From positions 199,992 to 263,991 of the forward strand of contig DBTQ01000013.1 in NCBI GenBank assembly GCA_002307135.1: DNA of 64,000 nt, written 5' to 3'. Source of the DNA: Bacteroidetes bacterium UBA1312. GTDB lineage: Bacteria > Bacteroidota > Bacteroidia > Chitinophagales > Chitinophagaceae. Below, one piece after another: positions 18,892 to 27,060 of the stretch. The notes under the pieces were generated by a model. It worked only from the letters and a program-made list of their open reading frames with translations. It was not told the origin of the DNA and did no database searches. A program made the position numbers and the translations under genes. Each line of letters starts with the position of its first letter. Within the stretch, counting starts at the first letter, position 1.

Positions 18892-18911
18892 TGTTATTTG
18901 TTATTCATTTG
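18874..18911. terminator. Shared hairpin between convergent kinase and regulator
   Basis: CAAATGAATAACAA (18874-18887) pairs perfectly over 14 bp with TTGTTATTCATTTG (18898-18911) around a 10-base loop. It covers the kinase stop codon and lies 2 bases from the regulator stop. It is AT-rich and lacks long T runs, so terminator strength is uncertain. Confidence 0.55.
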
Positions 18912-18912
18912 A

Positions 18913-19728
18913 TCAGTATTCAATATTATAGCGCTGCAAAAACTCTTGCAGGGCGATGTATCTTCGCCTACTCAAAGGTAAGTTTGTGCCATCCTTGAGT
19001 ATCGCGGTATGTTGGTCGTCTTCCTGTGAAAGTTTTTTGATGTAATTGCAATTGACAATATACGATTTGTGAATGCGGTAAAATAAATTGCTCGGTAATA
19101 GTTCTATGTAATCAGCAATTGGTTTGCTTGTCAGAATACTACTTTGTTCATGTGAACCAGAAAAGTGAAAACAAGAATAGCTTCGTTTGGCCTCTATATA
19201 ATAGATGTCTTTAAATAGAATTACTTGGACAGTGGATTGACTTTTCAATACGATCCTGTCAGGGGAACTATTTTGCAGGTATTGTACACCCAATGTATTA
19301 TAAGTATTTTCGGCAATTAACTCTTTGGTGATTTTACTTAAAGAAAGTTTTTCCACCAATTTCTGGATAGCAAAGTCAAGCTCTTCAGTACTAATGGGTT
19401 TGAGAATATAATCCACTGCACTTAATTTTAAGGCTCGTAGTGCATATTCGTCATATGCAGTAACAAAGATGATTTCAAAAGAAAAAGGTTTTATCCGTTC
19501 AAGAAATTGAAATGCGTTTTCTCCCCGCATTTCAATGTCAAGAAAAATGGCATCGGGTTGAATGTCGTTAATCAAGCGTTCAGCTTCTTTTGTGTTGAGT
19601 GCAATGGCTGATACTTCAATTTGATGATTCCAGTGCTTTTGAATCAGGTTCTTTAGATTTTTACAGGCATTCGCTTCATCATCTACTAATAATGTTCGTA
19701 TAAGTTTCGGTTTCTGATTCAAGATCAC
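18913..19728 (-). CDS. LytTR response regulator
   Basis: A 271-residue transcription factor. The receiver spans about 10-130, with acidic residues D16/D17, phospho-acceptor D64 (AIFLDIEMRG) and the lysine in YILKPIS. The LytTR DNA-binding domain covers about 165-271 (IYYIEAKRSYSCFHF, FYRIHKSYIVN, LPLSRRRY). It is convergent with the propeller kinase, its likely partner. Upstream of the start, on the other side, lies a direct repeat that fits a LytTR binding site in front of a T9SS gene. Confidence 0.93.
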   Translation of the reverse strand: MILNQKPKLIRTLLVDDEANACKNLKNLIQKHWNHQIEVSAIALNTKEAERLINDIQPDAIFLDIEMRGENAFQFLERIKPFSFEIIFVTAYDEYALRALKLSAVDYILKPISTEELDFAIQKLVEKLSLSKITKELIAENTYNTLGVQYLQNSSPDRIVLKSQSTVQVILFKDIYYIEAKRSYSCFHFSGSHEQSSILTSKPIADYIELLPSNLFYRIHKSYIVNCNYIKKLSQEDDQHTAILKDGTNLPLSRRRYIALQEFLQRYNIEY

Positions 19729-19851
19729 GAATGTTTTTAAATACAGACAAAAATAAAGCTATAATTTTTTAAGTAGCATTTCCATTTCTTTTATTTAAAG
19801 CCTTAATCTATATTTTTTTAGGGGTGCCGACTGAAATTGGTAATATCTACT

Positions 19852-19885
19852 ACCGTTAGGAAGAAAAACTAACCGTTAGGAAGAA
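19852..19885 (+). promoter_or_regulatory. Perfect 14-nt direct repeat, candidate LytTR binding site
   Basis: ACCGTTAGGAAGAA occurs at 19852-19865 and again at 19872-19885, 20 bases apart centre to centre, two helical turns. The core ACCGTTAGG fits the LytTR consensus of paired direct repeats. A TAATATTTAC -7-like box lies at 19912, about 27 bases after the second copy, suiting an activator. Confidence 0.65.
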
Positions 19886-20043
19886 TTGTATGAAAAGTAA
19901 AATCATTTTTTTAATATTTACATAAATTATTAAATGAATAACTAAAAATCGACCCTAAATATTTATTAACAAAGAATCTGAGCATGAATAAACCATTTTA
20001 AAATTTCATTTATTCTTTTATTAACCAAAAAAATCTAAATTTT

Positions 20044-21861
20044 ATGAAAAAAATCTTGTGTACTTCGATGCTTCTTGTTGGACTAGGTCTTACATCAAAG
20101 GCTCAGTTCATCTACAACAAAACTTACTACAATTCTTATTCTCCATCATTTGTGAAGCCGATGGATCTTGTTAATGCTTTCGTCGATGGGAATTCCGTGA
20201 TGCTATCTAGGGAAGAATATGGAACAGGACCTGAAAAGGAAATTATTTTGACTAAATTTAATGATCAGGGCAATATTTTGTATGAAAGATTATGGAACAT
20301 TGTTGGTTCGGGTGTAACCATAAGACCTGATAAATTAGTTTTTACCAATGATAATGGTTTCATTGTAGTGGGAAGGATATTTAGGTCAGGGAATTCAAAT
20401 CCTTTTGCCGCTAAATTTACATACACAGGAGACCATACTGCTACTGAATGGGCCAAAGAATATCCTGAAAATGTTGGTGCATGGGATCAAGGTAGAAATC
20501 CGAAAGTTAATATTACCAAAATTAAAGATGGCACAACTGAAGATTATATTATAGTGACTAATGGGAAACCTACAGAACCCGCTACTGTAATGGCGTATCC
20601 ACAGGATGCAAGTATTTTAGCACTCAGAATTCAAGGAGCCAATGGCAATGTTGTGTGGAACAATAAATATGAGATTCCATTTGCGGTAAGAAGTACTTTA
20701 ACCTACAATATGCTTAATAATCGTCCCTATGCATTAGCCAATGGAGATGGCAAGAGTCTTATTGCCGGTGAGTTGGACTATGGAATACCAAATGCTTTAG
20801 GTTATAAAGGATTTTACCTTGCTGTTAATGATAATGGTACAATAAATCAAGGGTATAATATTATGGAACAATGGTCTTGTTCTAACCACAATGCAATATG
20901 GGATGACCGTGCTGATGGAAGTGTTCCTCCTCCTGCATCTGCATTTGTCATGTCGTATGCTGCTGCATCCAATATGGCCGGACCCACAGCATCTAGGGTA
21001 GTTGCGGTTCAGAAATTTAGTTCTGTTGGCACAGTTACACCAACATCTCTGTCTTATTATACAGATGGTGGTGATGAAATTTATCCGATCGGTATTGATA
21101 ATAAAAGATGGGACGATGCATATACCATTTCTTGCTGGAGTAGATTAAGCGAATCTGCTGGTGTTGGACAAATGTCAATGCTTGCAATCGATAAAGTTGG
21201 CGTCCCACCACTGCCAATAAACTATAGTAGGTTTAATACTTCTACACCAACAGACTTGTATTACATGACACCGATCGTTTCCTTATTGGACCAACCATTG
21301 TTACAGGAACGTAATGTGATGTTGGGGCATACGGCAAAACCATCTGGACCGAATGGCATAAGAATGATTAGTGCTGATCCAAATCTGGAAGCTTGTGGAT
21401 TTAATCATCTACCTGTAATGAGTGCAGATGTACCTCCAAGCTTTACACCATTGCCTTATATAGCAGTAACTGTTCCTGTTACCCCTACTGATTTGAATTT
21501 TACAGAAGGTAGAATTTCGAGTACTTCTGATGATTGTAAATTCGATCCTTCACCAGATACATATCGCTTAACATCAGTTGGATCCACAGGAGGCTCAAGT
21601 TCATTAAAAGTTTACCCCACTTTATTAAAAGATGGACAAAGAGAAATTAAGCTAGACGTAAATGCAATGAATAAATCCAACCTTGAAGTATCATTAATTT
21701 CTATTGATGGAAAATATATTGCTCGCAATAAATTTCAATTAGTTGAGGGAAACCAAACGCTAATTTTCAAAGTTCCTGAACTTATTACAGGAAGCTATAT
21801 GATTAGTGTTCATTCTGTAGATGGTAAAATTAATCAGCGCATCAATATTTCTAAACTGTAG
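20044..21861 (+). CDS. T9SS-secreted protein of unknown function (605 aa)
   Basis: An exported 605-residue protein with a signal peptide (MKKILCTSMLLVGLGLTSKAQ) and a C-terminal T9SS sorting domain (SLKVYPTLLKDGQREIKL to RINISKL). The body has repeated beta-strand-like blocks (DNGFIVVGRIFRSGN, GKSLIAGELDYG, NDNGTINQGY) suggestive of a propeller-like fold, with no catalytic motif I recognise. It is monocistronic and ended by a strong hairpin. The direct repeat at 19852-19885 suggests control by the neighbouring LytTR regulator, which would make this a secreted output of that two-component system. Confidence 0.85.
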   Translation: MKKILCTSMLLVGLGLTSKAQFIYNKTYYNSYSPSFVKPMDLVNAFVDGNSVMLSREEYGTGPEKEIILTKFNDQGNILYERLWNIVGSGVTIRPDKLVFTNDNGFIVVGRIFRSGNSNPFAAKFTYTGDHTATEWAKEYPENVGAWDQGRNPKVNITKIKDGTTEDYIIVTNGKPTEPATVMAYPQDASILALRIQGANGNVVWNNKYEIPFAVRSTLTYNMLNNRPYALANGDGKSLIAGELDYGIPNALGYKGFYLAVNDNGTINQGYNIMEQWSCSNHNAIWDDRADGSVPPPASAFVMSYAAASNMAGPTASRVVAVQKFSSVGTVTPTSLSYYTDGGDEIYPIGIDNKRWDDAYTISCWSRLSESAGVGQMSMLAIDKVGVPPLPINYSRFNTSTPTDLYYMTPIVSLLDQPLLQERNVMLGHTAKPSGPNGIRMISADPNLEACGFNHLPVMSADVPPSFTPLPYIAVTVPVTPTDLNFTEGRISSTSDDCKFDPSPDTYRLTSVGSTGGSSSLKVYPTLLKDGQREIKLDVNAMNKSNLEVSLISIDGKYIARNKFQLVEGNQTLIFKVPELITGSYMISVHSVDGKINQRINISKL

Positions 21862-21882
21862 TAGAACCATATTGTTTACACT

Positions 21883-21921
21883 CCGAAAGCCACTATTGAT
21901 TGAGTGGCTTTCGGGGTTTTT
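21883..21921 (+). terminator. Terminator after the 605-aa T9SS gene
   Basis: CCGAAAGCCACT (21883-21894) and AGTGGCTTTCGG (21903-21914) form a 12-bp perfect stem with an 8-base loop, then GG and five T residues. Confidence 0.9.
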
Positions 21922-22035
21922 ACTAGATTGTTTTAGTAACGAATTATTGTGTTACATTTATTTGCCCGGCATTTTGTTCACTACAACGGATTGTACATTC
22001 TTATTCAGCGGTTATACTTCGCTCATTGTTATGAT

Positions 22036-23529
22036 TTATTTACCACTGGATTTAACTGCATCTTCGAGCATACTTACTGCTGTTACAAGCTCGTCTTGAT
22101 TAAGATTCCCGAAGCCTAACCTCATCGCAGTTGTATGCTCATTTTGGTAGAGCAATGTAGGTGGTAGATGTAATTTCTTTTTTTGACAATTCTTACTAAT
22201 ACGCATTAGATTAAGCGAAGGATCCCATTGGGTCCACATAGCCAATCCGCCAGGAGGAGCATTGAATTGTACATAATCACTCAATTTATCTTTAAAAAGT
22301 GTACACATCAATTGTCTGCGTTCCTCATATACTTTTAATAGTTTTCTCAGATGCCGATTAACTTCACCCTCACCCAATAATTCACCGAGAGTTTGTTCCA
22401 TCAACATATCACCTTGCCGATCTACAATCCTTCTGAATTTTGCAAGCGCTTTTATTAGATTTTGAGGGGCAATTAGATATCCTGCTCTTAATCCCGGAGC
22501 TAGAGATTTGCAAAAAGAACCAATGTAAACAACCATTCCAGAGCTATCGGCACTTGCTAGAGGTAGTAATGGGCTACTGTTGAAATGGAAGTCGTAATCA
22601 TAATCATCCTCCAAAATGATAAAACCATATTTAACGGAAAGATTGAGTAATTCAACTCTTCTTTCAGCACTTAAAGTTACTGTTGTTGGGTAGTGATGGT
22701 GAGGTGTAAGGTATAACATTCGGATGCGTTGCTTTTCGCACAAATCCTTCACTGCTTCTACAGAAATGCCATCTTGATCTACCGGAACAGAACAAATGGT
22801 AGCGCCTGCCTGTTGAAAAATCATATTGGCAATATAATAGCCAAGTTGACCTACTATGACAACATCTCCAGGCGCCAGCAGAACTGATGAGGTTAGGTAA
22901 ATACCCATGTGCACACCTCTCGTGGTAAGGACATTTCCTTTGTCAATATGCAAGCCTCTTGTTGTATTGAGATAAAAAGCAAGCGCTTCCCTATAAAACA
23001 AATTTCCTTCTACGTGAGAATAACCCAGGTGCTCACGACTACTCTTGCGTCTTAAAATACCACTATACATTCTACCTAACTTATCAAGTGGTGCTAACCT
23101 TATATCCGGTAACCCATCAGTAAATTTTAATTCGGCATTGGGTAAGTCAGGAGGCCAATCAAGTAATATACTTTGCCGAAAACTATAACCGGTTTGCTCC
23201 GGATAACTATCTAAATATTGTCTGTTGCTTCCTAGGAATGGATCAGGTCTTTTTCGTTCAGTATTCTTGCTGATAAAAGTTCCTTTGTTAGGAGTTGTTT
23301 CTGTCCAGCCTTGCGCATCCAATTCATCGTAAGCCGCAATAATAGTTTTGCGATGTACCCCAATTTCTTCTGCTAATGCACGGGAGCCAGGCAGTTGGAT
23401 CCCTGGCATTAGAATGCCTCTTTGGATTGCATTGATTAATTGTCGGGCTATCTGCAAGTACACCGCAGTAGCTAAAGATTTATCTATTAAAATAACACTT
23501 TTGAAAGGAATTTTTACCGGACTACTCAT
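22036..23529 (-). CDS. MocR-family regulator (GntR HTH fused to aminotransferase fold)
   Basis: A 497-residue PLP-dependent transcription factor. Residues about 17-90 are a GntR winged helix (YLQIARQLINAIQRG, LPGSRALAEEIGVHRKTI). Residues about 130-490 are a class I aminotransferase fold with the PLP lysine K341 (GSFCKSLAPGLRAGY) and the aspartates of LEDDYDYDF at 307-313. MocR proteins use PLP as a sensor ligand and often control PLP, GABA or taurine genes. Here the gene is divergent from the biotin operon with only 65 bases between starts, and two biotin enzymes (BioF, BioA) are PLP enzymes. A role as regulator of that operon is inferred from position only. Confidence 0.92.
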   Translation of the reverse strand: MSSPVKIPFKSVILIDKSLATAVYLQIARQLINAIQRGILMPGIQLPGSRALAEEIGVHRKTIIAAYDELDAQGWTETTPNKGTFISKNTERKRPDPFLGSNRQYLDSYPEQTGYSFRQSILLDWPPDLPNAELKFTDGLPDIRLAPLDKLGRMYSGILRRKSSREHLGYSHVEGNLFYREALAFYLNTTRGLHIDKGNVLTTRGVHMGIYLTSSVLLAPGDVVIVGQLGYYIANMIFQQAGATICSVPVDQDGISVEAVKDLCEKQRIRMLYLTPHHHYPTTVTLSAERRVELLNLSVKYGFIILEDDYDYDFHFNSSPLLPLASADSSGMVVYIGSFCKSLAPGLRAGYLIAPQNLIKALAKFRRIVDRQGDMLMEQTLGELLGEGEVNRHLRKLLKVYEERRQLMCTLFKDKLSDYVQFNAPPGGLAMWTQWDPSLNLMRISKNCQKKKLHLPPTLLYQNEHTTAMRLGFGNLNQDELVTAVSMLEDAVKSSGK

Positions 23530-23537
23530 AAACTAAA

Positions 23538-23577
23538 AACTGGATCAGTTAAGTAATCCGGCAAGATAATACTTTTG
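23538..23577. promoter_or_regulatory. Biotin operon promoter and dyad in the MocR/biotin divergent region
   Basis: TACTTTTG at 23570-23577 fits the TAnnTTTG -7 box facing the biotin operon. AACTG-GAT-CAGTT at 23538-23550 is a perfect 5-bp dyad in the -33 to -40 area, and GGAT/ATCC halves (23542-23559) extend it. Candidate operator for the divergent regulator. Confidence 0.5.
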
Positions 23578-23594
23578 TGCAAAATCATTCAATA

Positions 23595-24251
23595 ATGAGT
23601 TCTGTTTCAACTTCGGATAGATTATCCGTTATAATAAAGAAGATCATAGCGGATGATCTTAGGCATGCGCATTTCCTGAATACACTTTCCTTGATGGAAA
23701 ATACCGGAGCCCGTAAAATATCGGCTTCGGAATGTGCACATACTACAAGTTTGATGGTACTCAAGCATGCGGCAGAGGAACACAGGCATGCTTATTATTT
23801 AAGAAAGCAAATTGAAAGACTAAGTAATAATAACCCTTGCCCTACATACGAATCGCCTTATTTGATTATCCCGGTTGCCAGTACGCAATACCTCAATAAA
23901 CTGGATGTATTGATTTGTAGATATATCAAAAATACATTGAACCTGCATGGGGCTGAATTGTATTTTGCTGCTTATTTGCTGGTTACATATGCGATTGAGC
24001 TGCGTGCGGATTTACTCTACCCAGTTTATCAACAAGCATTAACTGAATCGGGAAGTAAAGTCACTGTAAAATCAATTATTCTTGAAGAACAAGGGCATCT
24101 CGAAGAAATGATTACTCAATTGGAATCTTTTTCGCCAGAATGGGCAATACATGCGGCAGCAGCTACATCCATTGAAGAAAGATTATTTGCTGAATGGCAA
24201 CGTTTACTTGGGCAAGAGATTGATGAGCTGAAACCATTAACGGTATGTTGA
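23595..24251 (+). CDS. Ferritin-like di-iron protein, first gene of the biotin operon
   Basis: A helical protein of 218 residues from the ATG at 23595; an in-frame GTG at 23577 overlaps the -7 box and is less likely. Numbered from that GTG, the helices carry D27xxH30 (ADDLRH), E68xxH71 (AEEHRH), E141 (AIELRAD) and E171xxH174 (LEEQGH). Two ExxH motifs plus two lone acids is the ligand set of ferritin-like di-iron oxidases and oxygenases such as rubrerythrin or MiaE. I do not recognise the exact family. The gene overlaps bioF by 7 bases and heads a bioF-D-B-A operon, so a part in biotin synthesis, perhaps making the pimeloyl chain, is an attractive inference. A heme-oxygenase-like di-iron fold is an alternative. 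Confidence 0.8.
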   Translation: MSSVSTSDRLSVIIKKIIADDLRHAHFLNTLSLMENTGARKISASECAHTTSLMVLKHAAEEHRHAYYLRKQIERLSNNNPCPTYESPYLIIPVASTQYLNKLDVLICRYIKNTLNLHGAELYFAAYLLVTYAIELRADLLYPVYQQALTESGSKVTVKSIILEEQGHLEEMITQLESFSPEWAIHAAAATSIEERLFAEWQRLLGQEIDELKPLTVC

Positions 24252-25366
24252 ACAAAATTCAATCCATGCAATTGGAATTGGATGCACTGAAGGCACAAGG
24301 CTATTTACGTAGTTTAACGCCGACAGTTTCCGGATTAGAAGATTTTTCTTCTAATGATTACCTGGGGTTTAGTCGTTCTGTTTCATTGAAAGCTTTATTT
24401 GAGCAAAAATTGCAGCAATTCCCTGCTGCTTTTTTTGGTGCAACAGGTTCTAGATTATTGAGTGGTAATACAGATTTTGCCGACAGTTTAGAACGTGCAA
24501 TCGCACACTATCATCATGCAGAAAGTGCCTTGTTTTTTAATTCCGGCTATACGGCGAATTTATCCCTGTTTGCAACTCTTCCACGGAAAAATGATACGAT
24601 TATTACGGACAGTTGCATTCACGCTTCCATAATTGATGGTTGTCGTTTGAGTTATGCCAAGCGATTACATTTTAGGCATAATGATTTGGACGATTTAAAA
24701 CGAAAATTGCAACGAGTGCAAGGGACTTGCTATGTTGTAATTGAAAGTTTGTATTCAATGGATGGTGATATAGCTCCCCTAAATGCGATCAATACACTTT
24801 GTAAAGAATATGGAGCGTTGTTGGTTGTAGATGAAGCACATGCTGTAGGTGTCTATGGAATGGGACTTGTGCAGCAAGAAGGATTGGAACAAGATGTTTT
24901 TGCCCGAATAGTTACCTACGGAAAAGCTTTGGGGACACATGGTGCAAGCATTGTCGGGAGTGCTGTATTGACGCAATATCTGATTAACAATGCTCGTCCT
25001 TTTATTTTCACTACAGCTGCGCCATTTCATCAATTACTGGCGGTACAGTGTGCTTACGAACACCTTCTTGCTCAATCACAACTTGCTACAGTACTGGCAC
25101 AAAAGATCACTGTTTTTAAAAACTTAATGCCGCAATCCTATTTGAGTAATCCAGGACCTATTCAATTAATACAAGTGCCGAGTAATGATGCAGTGTTGAA
25201 AGCTGCTAAACGCTTATGTGAATTGGGACTTGATGTTCGGGCCATTCGTAGTCCTACAGTGCCCGTTGGTAAAGAACGGCTTCGTATCTGCTTGCATTAT
25301 TTCAATTCGGACTTAGCTATAGAACAACTTAGCAGAGAATTATACCCATTTATACAACAAGGATGA
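24245..25366 (+). CDS. bioF: 8-amino-7-oxononanoate synthase
   Basis: A 373-residue PLP enzyme of the alpha-oxoamine synthase family that condenses pimeloyl-ACP or pimeloyl-CoA with alanine to give KAPA, the first committed step of the biotin ring. The PLP lysine is K227 (TYGKALGTHGA). DEAHAVGVYG (196-205) binds the cofactor ring nitrogen, and GSRLLSG (68-74) lies at the substrate site. Length is typical. It starts inside the end of the di-iron gene (7-base overlap) and overlaps bioD by ATGA, indicating tight translational coupling. Confidence 0.96.
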   Translation: MLNKIQSMQLELDALKAQGYLRSLTPTVSGLEDFSSNDYLGFSRSVSLKALFEQKLQQFPAAFFGATGSRLLSGNTDFADSLERAIAHYHHAESALFFNSGYTANLSLFATLPRKNDTIITDSCIHASIIDGCRLSYAKRLHFRHNDLDDLKRKLQRVQGTCYVVIESLYSMDGDIAPLNAINTLCKEYGALLVVDEAHAVGVYGMGLVQQEGLEQDVFARIVTYGKALGTHGASIVGSAVLTQYLINNARPFIFTTAAPFHQLLAVQCAYEHLLAQSQLATVLAQKITVFKNLMPQSYLSNPGPIQLIQVPSNDAVLKAAKRLCELGLDVRAIRSPTVPVGKERLRICLHYFNSDLAIEQLSRELYPFIQQG

Positions 25367-26010
25367 TAAAACAGCGACCCATATTTATTACAGGTATCGG
25401 AACAGGTATTGGAAAAACATTTGTTGCTGCAATATTGACACAATATTTGTCAGCAGATTACTGGAAGCCTATACAGGCTGGAGATTTAGACAATTCGGAC
25501 AGTAAAATTGTCGGATCGCTCCTATCCGCGGATCGCTCGGTGATTCACAAGGAAAGGTATCGTTTTGATTTGGCCCGTTCTCCTCACATGGCCGCAAGAC
25601 ATGCAGGGGTTCATATCTCTTTAGCAGATTTTCATTTACCTGAATCGAACAACAGGCTTGTTATTGAAGGAGCCGGTGGCTTAATGGTTCCGCTCTCCTA
25701 TTCCTTATTTATGACTGATCTTATCCAATATTTTGATGCCGGAGTACTATTGGTAGTCAGAAATTATTTGGGCTGCATCAATCATACTTTGTTGTCTTAC
25801 GAATTATTGCACAAATCTGGAATTCTACAGTTAGGTGTCGTTATTAATGGAGATATGGATAATGATACCCACAGTTTACTCCGGGCTTATATACCACAAA
25901 CAATACCTTTTTTTTATATTCCGGAAACGATAAAGCCTACTAAAGAAATTGTTTGTGAAATCGCACATCGCTTCGAAGGGATTATTGGCCGGACTACTAC
26001 TTATTCTTAA
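25363..26010 (+). CDS. bioD: Dethiobiotin synthetase
   Basis: A 215-residue ATP-dependent carboxylase that closes the ureido ring of dethiobiotin from DAPA. The P-loop is GIGTGIGKTF at 11-20, K37-equivalent is in YWKPIQAG, and VIEGAGGLMVPL carries the conserved Gly-Ala-Gly-Gly. It begins within the bioF stop (ATGA) and is followed by bioB after 63 bases if bioB starts at 26074. Slightly short, but all motifs are present. Confidence 0.95.
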   Translation: MIKQRPIFITGIGTGIGKTFVAAILTQYLSADYWKPIQAGDLDNSDSKIVGSLLSADRSVIHKERYRFDLARSPHMAARHAGVHISLADFHLPESNNRLVIEGAGGLMVPLSYSLFMTDLIQYFDAGVLLVVRNYLGCINHTLLSYELLHKSGILQLGVVINGDMDNDTHSLLRAYIPQTIPFFYIPETIKPTKEIVCEIAHRFEGIIGRTTTYS

Positions 26011-26073
26011 AACTGGATGACTTTGGCAATCCGGTTACCTTCTACTTTTACGCAAAAAATAAAACAAAATATA

Positions 26074-27060
26074 ATGACTTTAAGCCAAGCAATTCGCAAC
26101 GACTGGACACTCGATGAGATAAAGGAAATATACAACAGACCTTTATTGCAACTTATATATGATGCCGCTTCTGTACACCGCCAGTGGCACGATCCAGAAG
26201 CGGTACAGATTTGTACCCTTTTGTCTATAAAAACAGGTGGTTGTACGGAAGATTGTTCTTATTGTGGTCAGGCGGCAAGATACCATACTGATATAACTGT
26301 AAAAGCACTAATGAAAAAGGAAGACGTACTGTCTGTTGCCTCAAGAGCAAAAGCTGCCGGGTCAAGCCGTTTCTGTATGGCTGCTGCTTGGCGTGAAGTA
26401 AAAGACAACCGTGATTTTGATCGGGTGTTGGAAATAGTAAAAGGCGTTAATGAATTGGGTCTGGAAGTTTGTTGTACCCTGGGTATGATTACAGAAGGTC
26501 AGGCTGAAAAACTTCAGGAAGCAGGACTGTATGCTTACAACCACAATTTAGATTCATCGGAAGGTTATTACAACGAGATCATTAGTACGCGTACTTATGA
26601 TGATCGGCTTAATACGCTTAAGAATGTGCGTAAGGCAGGAATATCCGTATGCAGCGGAGGCATAATCGGACTAGGTGAAACCCACAATGATCGTATTGCT
26701 ATGTTACATACGCTATCTAATTTACCCGAGCATCCTGAGTCTGTGCCCGTAAATGCTCTGGCAAGAGTAAAAGGTACACCACTTGGTGATTTTCCTAAAG
26801 TAGATAGTTGGGAAATGGTACGTATGATTGCAACAGCAAGAATATTGATGCCAAAGGCTATGGTCAGGTTAAGTGCCGGAAGAGCAGAAATGACTCAGGA
26901 GGAACAGGGCTTTTGTTTTATGGCAGGTGCCAACTCTATTTTTACTAGCGAGAGCGAAGAGCTGCTTGTAACACCTAATCCAAGACTGGATGAAGATCGA
27001 AGGTTGATGAATATTCTAGGTCTTAAGCCCTTAGAAAAAATTCAACCTGTAATCTCATGA
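26074..27060 (+). CDS. bioB: Biotin synthase
   Basis: A radical SAM enzyme that inserts sulfur into dethiobiotin. From the ATG at 26074 it has 328 residues. The 4Fe-4S cluster cysteines are C57, C61 and C64 (CTEDCSYC), and YNHNLDSS plus RLSAGR (2Fe-2S region) are visible. The frame opens further upstream (26017), but family members start with a short segment before WTLDEIKEIYNRP, which favours 26074. The stop overlaps the bioA start by ATGA. Confidence 0.96.
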   Translation: MTLSQAIRNDWTLDEIKEIYNRPLLQLIYDAASVHRQWHDPEAVQICTLLSIKTGGCTEDCSYCGQAARYHTDITVKALMKKEDVLSVASRAKAAGSSRFCMAAAWREVKDNRDFDRVLEIVKGVNELGLEVCCTLGMITEGQAEKLQEAGLYAYNHNLDSSEGYYNEIISTRTYDDRLNTLKNVRKAGISVCSGGIIGLGETHNDRIAMLHTLSNLPEHPESVPVNALARVKGTPLGDFPKVDSWEMVRMIATARILMPKAMVRLSAGRAEMTQEEQGFCFMAGANSIFTSESEELLVTPNPRLDEDRRLMNILGLKPLEKIQPVIS

